From Galeopsis tetrahit (lineage: Eukaryota; Streptophyta; Magnoliopsida; Lamiales; Lamiaceae), in contig OY776119.1 of assembly GCA_963675135.1 (NCBI GenBank), positions 44,205,198 through 44,269,197 on the forward strand: DNA of 64,000 nt, written 5' to 3'. Positions 36,331 to 47,056 of this stretch are shown piece by piece; the first letter of the stretch is position 1; each line of letters starts with the position of its first letter. The notes below the pieces were generated by a model. The model was not told the origin of the DNA. It did not search any database and saw only the letters and a program-made list of their open reading frames with translations. Made by a program: the position numbers and the translations under genes.

Positions 36331-36975
36331 TGTTAGGATTAATGCAATATTGGATGTCATCTAATTCTATCTATCAGAAGAGTTGCTATTGTTCTGATCT
36401 TGGAGTTCAGCAAAGTTGAGTTAAGGAGTAATTCAACTGATAAGGTTTAGTGGTCTTGTTAGGAGTCAACTAATCTGAAATTATTGAGTTTGGACAACTC
36501 TGCTGATGAGTTTGGACAACTCTGCTTATGAGTTTGGACAAGTCTGCTGAAGACAAGTCTGCTTAGCCAAGTCTGCTGAGACAAGTCTGCTTAGACAAGT
36601 CTGCTGAGACAACTCCGCTGAAGCCTAGATTTTCAGAGTTAGTTAATTCTGGTTTTTCTGTTAGTTAGTTAGTTGGTTAGTGGCGGTTATCCAATGCATT
36701 GTACATCTATAAATACACCATCTAGTGCATAGGTTGTGGGTTACTGAATTTGAGAGTTTTGAGAGATCAAGCTTAGTGAATACTTGTAATCTGTAACTTT
36801 CATTTGAGATTAGTGAAGAGAGTCTTCTATCCTCTGTGGACGTAGATCATTTGATCGAACCACGTAAATCCCGTGTTCTTTCTTTGAGGTCTTTATTCGT
36901 TTCAATTCATTGCGTTTCTAGTTGTCTTGATTTATCATTTGTAAGGAGTTGCTTTGTGGATACAATTCCGTAACA
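36331..36975 (+). repeat. 5' LTR of the SRLK3 copia
   Basis: It runs from TGTTAGGATT to TCCGTAACA. A U3-like array at 36480-36620 repeats GACAAGTCTGCT and GTTTGGACAACTCTGCT units about nine times, which may be transcription factor sites. TATAAATAC lies at about 36709-36717, a credible TATA box. No second copy exists in the element. Confidence 0.88.
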
Positions 36976-36994
36976 ATTGGCGCCGTCTGTGGGA
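36976..36994 (+). other. Primer-binding site of the SRLK3 copia
   Basis: ATTGGCGCCGTCTGTGGG follows the LTR immediately. It is not the initiator tRNA-Met complement (TGGTATCAGAGC) seen in the copia elements near 47050 and 59547, so a different tRNA primer is implied. Confidence 0.6.
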
Positions 36995-37021
36995 AGTCGA
37001 AGATAAAGTCAAGAATCAGAA

Positions 37022-40000
37022 ATGGGTTATGTGAAGTTGGAGATAGAGAAATTTAATGGTAAGACAGATTTTGGCTTATGGAAAGCCAAGATGAAGGCTC
37101 TGCTGTCACACCATGGGCTGAAAGAGGCCCTTACTCCTCTTGATCCTGCTGCATCCGATGCAGACCAGGCCAAGAAAGAAGAGCTTATGGAAAAAGCTTA
37201 CAACATTGTTGTTCTAAGTTTGGGAGACAATGTGTTCAGGGAAGTTATGAAGGAGAAGGATGTTGCTGCTGTATTTGAGACCCTTGATGATCTGTATTTG
37301 ACACAATCTTTGTCAAACCAGATGTTTATGGAGAGGAAGCTCAACAATTTTAAGATGACTGATGATAAGACCCTTGATGAGCAGTTATTAGAGTTCATGC
37401 AAGCTGTTGATGATCTTGAAAATGTTGGAGTCACCTTAGATGATCACAAGAAGTCTTTTCTACTATTGGAGTCCTTACCACCTTCATATGATAGCTTCAA
37501 GGATGCTTTGCTGATTACCAAGGAGGGTAAGGCAAAATTCAAAGAAGTCTTGTCCATTCTGAAAACTAAGAGTTTACATGTAGCAAACTCAACCAAGAAG
37601 ACCAAGAACCAAGCTGAGGGTCTTAATATCAAACTCAAGAATGACAAGAAAGGAGGGCAAGGCAAGAAGTTTCATGCCAAGCCAAATCAAAAGAAGAATG
37701 GGTTTGTAGCCAAGAGCAGAGCTTGCTACAAATGCCATAAAGAAGGACATTTCTTTAAAGACTGTCCTGAGCATAAGAAGTCTACTGATCCTGCCAAAGC
37801 TGATGTAGCAGAGGCAAAAGGATATGATAGTGCAGAAGTCATGAGCATAACAGATAGCAAACTTGTTAATGAATGGGTGTTGGATTCTGGATGTTCTTTC
37901 CATATGTGTCCCACCAAATCTTGGTTTCAAAACCTGGAAATGATGGATGGTGGATCAGTTCTGTTGGGTAATGATGAAAGCTGCAATGTGAGGGGTATTG
38001 GCACTGTGAGGGTGAAGATGTTTAATGATAAACATGTGATCCTGACCAATGTCAGATTTGTTCTAGATTTGAAGAGAAACCTTATATCTCTTGGCACACT
38101 AAATGCTTTGGGTTATGAATTCAAGACTGAAAAAGGATGTTTGTTTGTCACCAAAGCTGATAGAATAGTGATGCAAGGGAAGAAATCTAATGGTCTATAT
38201 TCTTTAATTGGTGAGACAATCACAGGTGCTGCTGATGTTACCATGAGTTCTGAAGATGCTATGCTTTGGCATAAGAGGCTGGCACATGTGGGTGAGAAAG
38301 GTCTGATGGAGTTATCCAAGAAGGGGGCATTCCACCAGAAGACATTCAAAAGCCTGGAGTTCTGTGAGCAGTGCATTCTTGGCAAGGCCAAGAAGAAGTC
38401 ATTCCAGAAGGGTGAGCACACTACAAAGGAGCTGCTGGATTATGTTCATTCAGATGTATGGGGGCCATCAAGAACTGAAACCATTGATGGAGGTAAGTAT
38501 TTCATGTCAATTATAGATGACTATTCTAGAAAAGTTTGGGTGTTCATTCTCAAACAGAAGAGTGAGGCCTTTACAAAATTCAAAGAATGGCTACTTGAGA
38601 TAGAGAACAAGAAAGGAAAGTCCTTAAAACATTTGAGGACAGATAATGGCCTTGAGTATCTATCAGCTGAATTCAATGAATTTTGTAAAGAGAAGGGCAT
38701 TACTAGACATAGAACTGTCCCTCTTAATCCACAGCAAAATGGATTAGCAGAGAGAATGAATAGAACTATTCTAGAACGGGTCAGATGCATGTTAGCTGAT
38801 GCTAAATTACCTAAAAGCTTTTGGGGAGAAGCTGTATGTACTGCATGTTACTTGATAAACAAAACTCCCTCATATGCTTTAGAAGGTAAAACCCCAGATG
38901 AGATCTGGTATGGCAAGTTGTCTGATTATTCAAAACTTAAAGTGTTTGGATGTCAGGCATATGCACATATTAGACAGGATAAGCTTGAGCCTAGGGCTCT
39001 GAAATGTATATTCATTGGCTATCCAATAGGTGTCAAGGGCTATAGACTGTGGTGCCTTGAACCTGGTCATAAGAAAGTGATAATCAGCAGAGAGGTTGAT
39101 TTTAATGAGAAGGTAATGGGATATCCTCATAATGGAAACTCCCATGACCTAGATGGAAGAATTGTAAATGAGTCAGAAGAGAGTTTCTCAGCTGAGGTGG
39201 AGTTTCCCACATCAGGAGAGTTGACCCCAGAGGAGGTGGACAACTTTGCTGATACAGGAGACAACACCCCTGATGAGGTTGTTCCAGAACAGGTCCCAGA
39301 AGATGATCCTGAAGATCATTCAGAAGATGAGGCCATGAAGGACAACCCTACTGATCTGAGAAACTACAGCCTTGCAAGAGATAGGCTCAGGAGGCAGATT
39401 CACCCCCCATCTAGGTTTGGTCAGGCTGATCTTGTGTCATATGCTCTGATCACAGCAGAAGAGGTGGAGCATTATGAGCCAAGAAACTATAAGGACGCTA
39501 TCACCAGTCCTGAAAGAGAGCAGTGGATAGCAGCCATGTCAGAAGAGTTGCAATCCTTAGAGAAGAATGAGACCTGGATCCTTGTGGAGAAGCCAGACAA
39601 CCAGAAGTTGGTCAGCTGTAGATGGTTGTTCAAGAAGAAGCTTGAAGTTGGATTTGGTGGTGCTAGACAGCAGATCAGATTCAAGGCTAGGTTGGTGGCA
39701 AGAGGATTCACACAAAGAGAAGGCATAGACTTCAATGAGGTATTCTCTCCTGTTGTTAAACACTGTTCAATAAGATTACTTTTGTCTAAGGTTGCTCAAG
39801 ATGATCTTGAGTTACATCAGCTAGATGTTAAAACTGCATTCCTACATGGAGAACTAGCTGAAACAATATATATGCATCAACCAGAAGGGTTTATCATGCC
39901 TGAAACTCAAAGTAAGGTATGCTTGCTTAAGAAATCATTGTATGGGCTCAAGCAGAGTCCTAGACAATGGTATAGAAAGTTTGATACATTCATGCTTTCT

Positions 40001-40717
40001 ATTGGTTTCTTAAGAAGCAAATATGATGGATGTGTATATATTGGTAAACAAGATTATCTAGAGAGCACCTATCTACTGATCTATGTAGATGATATGTTAA
40101 TAGCTAGCAAGAGTATGAGAAAGATTACCCAGCTGAAGCAGCAGCTGAGTAGCAAGTTCGAGATGAAGGATTTGGGTGAAGCCAAGAGAATATTAGGCAT
40201 GGATATTCTCAGAAACAGGAAAGCAGGGAAGCTGTTCTTGTCCCAGAAAGGTTACATCCAGAAGGTGTTGAGAAGATTCCTTATGCACCAGTCCAGACCT
40301 GTTAGTACCTCATTTGGCCAGCAATTTAAGTTGTCAGCCAAGCAATCTCCTCAAACAGTTGAAGAGAAGAAGCAGATGCTTACTGTTCCTTATGCAAATG
40401 GAGTAGGAAGTCTCATGTATGCTATGGTTTGTAGCAGACCAGATCTTGCCTATGCTGTTAGTATGGTGAGTAGGTTCATGGGAAATCCAGGAAAGCTACA
40501 TTGGGAAGCTTTGAAGTGGATTCTAAGATATCTGAATGGTTCAGAAGACTTAGGATTATTGTTTGAAAAATCAGTTGATACCAAGAGACCTTTGATTGGA
40601 TTTGTGGATTCTGATTTTGCTGGAAACATAGATACAAGAAAGTCTTTATCTGGTTATGTGTTTACATTGTATGGCACTGCTATCACCTGGAGAGCAGCTT
40701 TACAATCTAGCATTTGA
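37022..40717 (+). CDS. Copia gag-pol polyprotein, truncated in RNase H
   Basis: There are 1231 codons without a stop. In order, the protein contains a UBN2-type gag, a CCHC knuckle (CYKCHKEGHFFKDC, about 235-248), protease (DSGCS, about 288), the integrase HHCC region (HKRLAH about 416) and a catalytic D, D35E triad (SDVWGPS about 477, RTDNG about 541, E of LAERMNR about 576). Reverse transcriptase follows with YVDDM (about 1021), then the start of RNase H (DSDFAG, about 1196). RNase H lacks its second and third catalytic residues because the frame ends in a TGA supplied by the duplicated SRLK3 sequence. The open frame points to a recent insertion. Gag, protease, integrase and RT could still be produced, but the element itself cannot complete replication. 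Confidence 0.93.
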   Translation: MGYVKLEIEKFNGKTDFGLWKAKMKALLSHHGLKEALTPLDPAASDADQAKKEELMEKAYNIVVLSLGDNVFREVMKEKDVAAVFETLDDLYLTQSLSNQMFMERKLNNFKMTDDKTLDEQLLEFMQAVDDLENVGVTLDDHKKSFLLLESLPPSYDSFKDALLITKEGKAKFKEVLSILKTKSLHVANSTKKTKNQAEGLNIKLKNDKKGGQGKKFHAKPNQKKNGFVAKSRACYKCHKEGHFFKDCPEHKKSTDPAKADVAEAKGYDSAEVMSITDSKLVNEWVLDSGCSFHMCPTKSWFQNLEMMDGGSVLLGNDESCNVRGIGTVRVKMFNDKHVILTNVRFVLDLKRNLISLGTLNALGYEFKTEKGCLFVTKADRIVMQGKKSNGLYSLIGETITGAADVTMSSEDAMLWHKRLAHVGEKGLMELSKKGAFHQKTFKSLEFCEQCILGKAKKKSFQKGEHTTKELLDYVHSDVWGPSRTETIDGGKYFMSIIDDYSRKVWVFILKQKSEAFTKFKEWLLEIENKKGKSLKHLRTDNGLEYLSAEFNEFCKEKGITRHRTVPLNPQQNGLAERMNRTILERVRCMLADAKLPKSFWGEAVCTACYLINKTPSYALEGKTPDEIWYGKLSDYSKLKVFGCQAYAHIRQDKLEPRALKCIFIGYPIGVKGYRLWCLEPGHKKVIISREVDFNEKVMGYPHNGNSHDLDGRIVNESEESFSAEVEFPTSGELTPEEVDNFADTGDNTPDEVVPEQVPEDDPEDHSEDEAMKDNPTDLRNYSLARDRLRRQIHPPSRFGQADLVSYALITAEEVEHYEPRNYKDAITSPEREQWIAAMSEELQSLEKNETWILVEKPDNQKLVSCRWLFKKKLEVGFGGARQQIRFKARLVARGFTQREGIDFNEVFSPVVKHCSIRLLLSKVAQDDLELHQLDVKTAFLHGELAETIYMHQPEGFIMPETQSKVCLLKKSLYGLKQSPRQWYRKFDTFMLSIGFLRSKYDGCVYIGKQDYLESTYLLIYVDDMLIASKSMRKITQLKQQLSSKFEMKDLGEAKRILGMDILRNRKAGKLFLSQKGYIQKVLRRFLMHQSRPVSTSFGQQFKLSAKQSPQTVEEKKQMLTVPYANGVGSLMYAMVCSRPDLAYAVSMVSRFMGNPGKLHWEALKWILRYLNGSEDLGLLFEKSVDTKRPLIGFVDSDFAGNIDTRKSLSGYVFTLYGTAITWRAALQSSI

Positions 40718-40741
40718 ATTCCTCCATGATGTCAAACACTT
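40711..40741. repeat. Right copy of the 31-bp duplication
   Basis: This is an exact repeat of 36300-36330. The junction base string CAT(T) is shared by the element end and the target, consistent with microhomology-assisted joining. Confidence 0.95.
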
Positions 40742-41245
40742 CACCACACCAGCATCACTGTCATCAACCAACTTCATTCCTGGTAACAAAGTGTCAGTTG
40801 GGTAATCGAAACTCTGCCAAATGAAGGAGCCTGGTTCCGTAGTCTCGTTTACAAGAACCAGGTTCCCTGTATCCAGGAGGTGTAAAACTGGATTTGATGC
40901 AGCCACTGATGGATCTGCAGACCAGATTATGCTTCCATTTCTGCTGATCACAAGACTTCCATTTTCGGAAATAGAAAAAGTTACACCATTGGAGTCGGAG
41001 ACGGGGTTGTTTCGATTAGCAACCCAAACTACAACATCAGGGGTGTTTTTGTTCCAGATTCCTAGATATGTGTTTGGAGAATTTCCAGGAGAGAAAAAGC
41101 CCATCTCAAAATCTTGGCCATGAGAAATCAAAGTTTGGCCGACAGAAATGGTTTGGTTTGGCACAAGTGTATCTAATCCAAATGATAATTTCACAAATTT
41201 AATGGAAAGAAGTAGAAGTGTGCACAGAATTGCAGTGAGAGCCAT

Positions 41246-41885
41246 TTCGAAATCAGATCTCCATTAAAGAAGAGGACTTTGACCCTTGTTGATATATTAT
41301 CCTAACCCACCATATATGGACAAGAATAACTTTAATGTTTTAGTGACACATTGAGACTTGGGCGTCACCTCAAAAAAGTAATCCCTGTTCAAAGTTAATA
41401 AGGGCTCATCCATCTATAAAATTTTCATTACATTTTATGATAAATGACTCCATTTTTATTTACATATAATACCATTAAATTTATATTATATAAATTATTT
41501 AATCACTCATCTTAATTTATGTGCTAAAAAATAATGAAAAATATATAGGTGAATAGAGATAGTATGGTTCATTTTGTACGGATTTTAAAAAATATTGATT
41601 GTGTATATATAATGTAGATAGATTGGAGGATATTATGGGATAAGGTAAAAATAATATTTCTATTTTACGACATACAAACTCCATCCGTATTCATTTTTTA
41701 TTTGTCCCAAAATATAGTCTCATTTAATTTTGAAAGTGTATATAATGTCAAAATTGTCTATATCTAATACATATTTAAATTATTATATTGTAATTTCATG
41801 ATCATTTTAAATAGGAGTATTTTTTGAAAGTTTATAGGTAAAATTTAAAATTTCATGCACAATAAATAATGTTTTTTTTTATATG
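41246..41885 (-). promoter_or_regulatory. SRLK3 upstream region
   Basis: It contains a TATA-like TATATTATC on the reverse side around 41291-41302 and the conserved W-box core TTTGACC at 41278-41284. The region to 41880 is homologous to 7980-8630 upstream of SRLK2. No coding sequence is present. Confidence 0.5.
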
Positions 41886-41898
41886 GGGCCATAATTTT

Positions 41899-42014
41899 TT
41901 TTTTTTTGAATTACATTAAATACCCATCACTTTTCCCCCTCCCTATGACTCGAACCCAGGATCTAAAGCCTAGATAGTGGTGCTCTAACCACTTGAGCTA
42001 TCCAACTTCGTCTG
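41899..42014 (-). mobile_element. tRNA-derived SINE
   Basis: On the minus strand it reads GGATAGCTCAAGTGGTTAGAGC (A-box region), then TGGGTTCGAGTC (B box), a short body and a terminal poly-A run (T run on + at 41899-41907). It is flanked by 13-bp near-perfect duplications: GGGCCATAATTTT at 41886-41898 and GGACCATAATTTT at 42015-42027. The equivalent site upstream of SRLK2 (8906-8920, GACTATAATTTTAGG) is empty. Length is about 116 bp; it would be transcribed by RNA polymerase III. Confidence 0.85.
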
Positions 42015-42027
42015 GGACCATAATTTT

Positions 42028-42268
42028 ATGACCAACGGAAGAATTAAGTTTGAAAAATTCGGAGAGTTATTTATTACTCACTTTCATTTATTAGTCACAG
42101 AAAATAAATGAGATTCTCAAATAAATAAGAACGACCAAAGATAAGTATAGTCTTTACAAAAATAAAGAGACTAATGTCATTTCTTCTCCATGAATTCAAT
42201 ACATACGAAAAGTCAACCAAAGATATAGATAGTATGGGTATGGTTGTGCAGCAACAGATTCACGCGTC
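42028..42268. other. Duplicated non-coding flank with two empty sites
   Basis: The stretch is homologous to 8920-8984 plus 11106-11255. CTTTCATTTATTAGTCAC at 42081-42098 is the uninterrupted counterpart of the CACTA at 8985-11105. No gene is present. Confidence 0.7.
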
Positions 42269-42273
42269 CACCT

Positions 42274-42524
42274 TATTGAGATGAAGAATCAAAACATCTT
42301 CTGAATTATACTTTTGGAAGAATACAAAGTATGAATGTGTTTACAAGTGATGAATTCATCTTATGAAATAGAAACAGAGTGTTAGCCTATTTAATATGCT
42401 AATGAGTAACTGCTAATCTAAACCAACTAATTAACTGTCTAACTAACTAGCTTAGTAAAGACAAAAACCTGGAGTGAATAAATCTAAAGGGTGTATATCA
42501 AGAGTGTATTTATCCACCCTTATA
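42274..42524 (-). repeat. 3' LTR of the young copia
   Basis: This 251-bp LTR is next to the polypurine tract. It differs from the other LTR at the C in AACTAGCTTAG and the C in AAAGACAAAA. Confidence 0.92.
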
Positions 42525-45500
42525 CCCCCCTCAAAATGGGAGTGAATGTCCAACAGGCCCATTTTGGCCTTATGACTGGAAAATTCAGCAGGAGACAATG
42601 GTTTGGTGAGGATATCTGCCAAGTTTTCAGTTGTAGGGATGTGAACAAGAGTGAAGAGGCTAGCTTGAATCTTCTCCCTTGTGAAGTGAAAATCCAAGGA
42701 AATGTGTTTTGTCCTTTGATGCAAGCATGGATTATGGGCAATGGAGAAGGCACTTTTGCTATCAGTGTACATGGTTGAAGGTTGTGAAAGTTGAACTCCC
42801 AAATCAGCAAGGATGTAGTGTATCCATTGTAACTCACAAGTGGTGGAGGCCAAGGCTCTATACTCAGCCTCTGCAGAAGACCTGCTCACAGTAGATTGTT
42901 TCTTGGATTTCCAAGAGATTAGAGAAGAACCAAGAAAAATACTAAAACCAGTGATACTTCTCCTTGTTTCAATACATCTAGCCCAATCAGAATCAGAAAA
43001 AGCATGTATTTTCAAAGGGATATCTTTAGGATAAAAAACACCATTACCAGGATTACTCTTAAGATATCTTAAAACCCTATGAACAGCAGTCAAATGAGCC
43101 ACAGTAGGAGATTGCATGTATTGACTAAGAGTTTGAATAGCATAGGAAATGTCAGGCCTTGTGACAGTTAAGTAAAGAAGTTTACCCACAAGCTTCCTAT
43201 AATGGCTAGGATTATTTAGAACAGGAGAGTTGGCATCAAAACTCAACTTAGAGTCCATAGGTGTGGAACAAGGCCTACTACCCAAATAACCAGATTCATG
43301 TAACAAATCCAAAGCATATTTTCTTTGACAAAGAGTAAGACCTGTGCTGTTTCTTGCAACTTCTATCCCCAAAATATATTTCAGAACACCAAGGTCTTTA
43401 ATAGTGAACTTGTCATTCAAAAAATCTTTGACAGTGTTGATAATAGCAATGTTTGAACCAGACACAATCAAATCATCAACATAACAAAGAACAACAGTAA
43501 AATCAACTCCATCATGCTTAGTAAACAAGGAAGTATCAGCCCTTGATTGAGTAAATCCCAGGCCAATCAAGGAGGTAGTTAATTTGGTAAACCATTGTTT
43601 AGAAGCCTGTTTTAAACCATACAAACTCTTATTTAATTTACAAACTCTTTTATCATTGTTAGAGCAATAACCAGGAGGAGGAAACATGTATATTTCTTGT
43701 TCTAAATCACCATGCAAGAAGGCATTATTTACATCTAATTGGTGTATATGCCAATCTCTAGTAACAGCAATAGCCAATAGAATTCTAACAGTGGTGATTT
43801 TAGCAACAGGGGAAAAAGCATCAAAGTAATCTATTCCTTCTTGTTGGGTGTAGCCCTTAGCAACCAACCTAGCTTTATATCTCTCTATTGATCCATCTGA
43901 ATTGTATTTGACTTTATAAATCCATCTACTCCCTATGCAGTTTTTACCTATAGGTAAATCTACAAGAGTCCAAGTATTGGTTCTCTCTAAAGCATCAATT
44001 TCCCTTTTCATAGCAAGAATCCAATTGTCATTAAGGATTGCTTGTTTGTATGTTTTAGGTTCCTGTATTTGAGAGATGGAAGCAGTAAATTGCTTGTGAG
44101 AGGTAGATAACCTATTAGTAGTCAGATAATCATGTATGGGATATTGTTTTCCAGATGAAATGAAATTCAATTTAGCATGATCAATGGAAGCAGGTAAATC
44201 AGTTTCATAAACTTGCAAGTATGCAGGTTGGGTTTTGGATCTAGAAGGTCTAGTGTAAGTTTCCATCTCCTCAGAATGAGTGTCAAGAGTAGGTTGTATG
44301 ATATCAGATGGGTCATGAAGGACCTCAGATTGAACAACAGGATCAGAATGAAGAGAAATGTTATTGGGAGTTGAAAGAAAAACATCATCATCATCATCTA
44401 TAGCATCATCAAAAGAAGGGGGTACAGACTGAGGATGCATAACAGGTGGAATGATGTTTTCAAAAGGAAATACATTCTCAAAGAAAACAACATTTCTAGA
44501 AACAATAATCTTGTTAGCAGATATATCAAACAATCTGTATCCTTTAGTTCCAAAGGGATAACCAATGAAAACACATTTGGATGCCCTAGGATCAAATTTG
44601 TGTCTGTGAGAGACTAAAGTACTAGCAAAACATAAACAACCAAAGGTTTTGAACATAGAATAATCAGGTGGTTTGCCATACAACATTTGAAAGGGTGTTT
44701 TCTGTTTGAGGACAGAAGAAGGAACTCTATTTATAATAAAAGCAGCAGTTTTAATGCATTCTCCCCAAAATTTTAAAGGCATAGAAGACTGAAAAAGGAG
44801 TGATCTAGCAACTTGAAGTAAATGTTGATGTTTTCTCTCAACAATGCCATTTTGCTGGGGTGTTTCAACACAAGTAGTTTGATGTATAATACCCAAATTA
44901 TGGTAGAATTCAGATAAAATAAACTCAGTGCCATTATCACTTCTTAATGTTTTTATTTTAGCACCAAATTGAGTTAGCACCATGTTGTAGAAATTGTGCA
45001 AAGAGTGTTTAACATCACTTTTGTCCTGTAAAAGATAAATCCAAGTACATCTACTAAAATCATCAACAATGGTGAGGAAAAATCTATGGCTAGTAATAGA
45101 AGATTCAGAAAATGGACCCCAGACATCACAATGAATCAAGTGAAAAATGCTAGGGGAAGAAGAAGTGCTTAAAGGAAATGGCCTTCTCTTTTGTTTAGCT
45201 AAAGGACATACAAAGCAGTTGTTATGAATGCTAGTAGCTTTTACATCTAGAGTAGGAATCTGTAACAAACATTTGCTAGATATATGTCCTAACCTCTTAT
45301 GCCACAAATCAAAATTACAAGAGTCATTATTGATAGTACTACAAGACACATAGTTGCTAGAGGGGTGAGCAGTTTGTAAGAGATATAGGCCCCTAATCTG
45401 CTCAGCAGAACCAATCACCATCTTGGTGGAATTGTCCTGTAATATACAATGAGAAGACAAGAAGCTGACAGTGCAGTTTGAATATCTAGTCAAATGGCTA

Positions 45501-46894
45501 ATAGAAAGCAGGTTAAATGTGAAATCAGGAACATACAACACATTATATAAGGTGAGATGTTCATTAATGGTAATATTTCCTATATGAGTAGCTGTAGAGA
45601 TAGCATTATTAGGTAGAGAAATCTTAATATTGGCTACAGATGGTGGAGTAGTGAATAAAGATAAATCAAACACCATATGATCAGTAGCACCAGTGTCCAA
45701 GATCCATGTAGAGATTTTAACAGAGGTAAAACAGGAACTGGATGTAGAAGTTAAACATATAGGGAACATACCTGGATCATTGGGGGTGACAACTTCCTCA
45801 ATGTGAGCAGTAGAAGCCCCTGCTACAGATGGGTGTATGTCCCTTTTATCATTCATGTTATGCATCTTAGAAAAGCTCAAAAACTTATCAAAAAGATCTT
45901 GAGTACAAAGAGGGTTGGAGTCCATTTGGAGATCCTGTCTAATATAAGTATTGGCAGTTTTGTTGGACTCCTTAATTGGAGGACCTCTAGGGCCTCTCCA
46001 CCCAGGGGGAAAACCAATGATTTGAAAACACCTATCAATAGTATGACCAATGCCATCACAGTGGCTGCACTTAATAGGTTTTCTCTTATCCTTATAAAAT
46101 CTAGAATTCTTGGAAACCATGGCAATAGAATCAGTTTGAATAGGATTAGAAACAGTGTTTAGAGTTCTTTGGGATTCTTCTTGAAGTAGTAAACCATATA
46201 CTTTGGACAAGGCAGGAAAGGGAGAATGAAGAAAGAATTGGCTCCTAATAGTACTATAGGAGTCATGAAGTCCTACCAAGAATTTCATCACAGCATCTTG
46301 CTCTAGGGTTTGGGTCATCAATTTAGGAAGATCACAAGTGCACCCATCCATAGCACCACAAGAACATTTAAGGACAGGTCTAAAACTTAAGTATTCATCC
46401 CACAAAGCTTTAAATTGATTATAGTAACTAACAAGGGACTGAGAGCCTTGAGAAATCGTACTTAGAGATTTTTCTAAATGGTAGACCCTAGTTCCATCAG
46501 AAAGAGCATATCGAATAACCAATTCGTCCCATACATCTTTAGCAAGAGAAAAGTACTATAATGTTCTCTTAATATCAGGAGAAATAGAGTTCAGAATCCA
46601 TACCAAAACCAGGTCATTGGCCCTAACCCAAGCGGCATGTGTGGACGGGTCCTCCTCTTCGGATGGAATTGTTAGAGATCCATCGATCAAGCGAGCTTTG
46701 TTCTTCACACTGAGGCTCCGCTTAAGGGCATGGCTCCAAGAAATGTAGTTGGTGTCGTTGAGAGGCTCGAGGACGATGGATACCGCCGGATTGTCGTTTT
46801 GGTGGAGGGCAAGTGGAGAGAATGGATTCTTGGCCGGATCAAGGGAGTCGGGATCGGTGACTGTTGGTGCCATGGGTGCAATAGTGAGCAGCAA
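42452..46894 (-). pseudogene. Copia gag-pol with a single amber stop
   Basis: One frame of about 1480 codons starts at 46894 and ends inside the 3' LTR at 42452. A single TAG lies at codon 113 or 114 (about 46556). Gag begins with a UBN2_3-type region (LNDTNYISWSHALKRSL). A CCHC knuckle (CSHCDGIGHTIDRC) sits about 150 residues after the stop, followed by protease (LDTGATDHM), integrase (RSDNGTEF, IVERKHQ), reverse transcriptase (YVDDLIV) and complete RNase H (SRSSAEAEYRAL, DILTKPLS). All catalytic signatures look intact. Apart from the stop the element could be active. The stop may be a single mutation or a suppressible site. Confidence 0.9.
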
Positions 46895-47056
46895 ACAAGA
46901 CGGAGGCGAGGCCGATCAGAGGAAGGTCAGAAAAAAAATCCGATGAGCCCTTAAATTCAAAAGGGGGAAAAAAGGAATCGATATGAGAATCGAAGATTGT
47001 GAAACACAGGCGGCAAGATCGAATGGTCTATCAATTTCCACACGAAACTGATACCA

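Larger units (their letters stand above)
36331..40710 (+). mobile_element. Tork-type copia, 3'-truncated, in SRLK3 exon 1
   Basis: The element starts cleanly at TGTTAGGATT with a 645-bp 5' LTR and carries a primer site and an uninterrupted gag-pol. It stops inside RNase H, with no polypurine tract and no 3' LTR. A 31-bp target duplication flanks it. The gag start (VKLEIEKFNGKTDFGLWK) and overall organisation resemble Tnt1 and other Tork elements. It lies antisense to SRLK3. Confidence 0.92.
33853..41245 (-). pseudogene. SRLK3: G-type lectin receptor kinase split by a copia element
   Basis: Minus-strand exons are 41245-40742 (exon 1, first part), 36330-35556 (exon 1, rest), 35472-35338, 35256-35132, 35054-34844, 34753-34516, 34418-34265 and 34161-33853. 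With the insertion discounted, exon lengths equal those of SRLK1 in every case and no other stop or frameshift is visible. The protein differs from SRLK1 at only scattered residues (ETVSGKK for EIVSGKK, CLKDTF for CLKNTF). Lectin, S-locus, EGF, PAN, membrane and kinase regions and all kinase motifs are retained. The insertion disrupts the extracellular region about 170 residues in, so no full receptor can be made unless about 4.4 kb is spliced out. It is inverted relative to SRLK1. Confidence 0.93.

Noticed and set aside
566..41245. S-locus self-incompatibility determinant (SRK)
   Set aside because: The domain architecture is shared by the whole SD1 family. No pollen-partner gene is seen and there is no evidence for an S-locus.
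41931..42003. Possible functional tRNA gene
   Set aside because: A and B boxes are present, but there is no complete cloverleaf. The poly-A tail and 13-bp duplications show a SINE.
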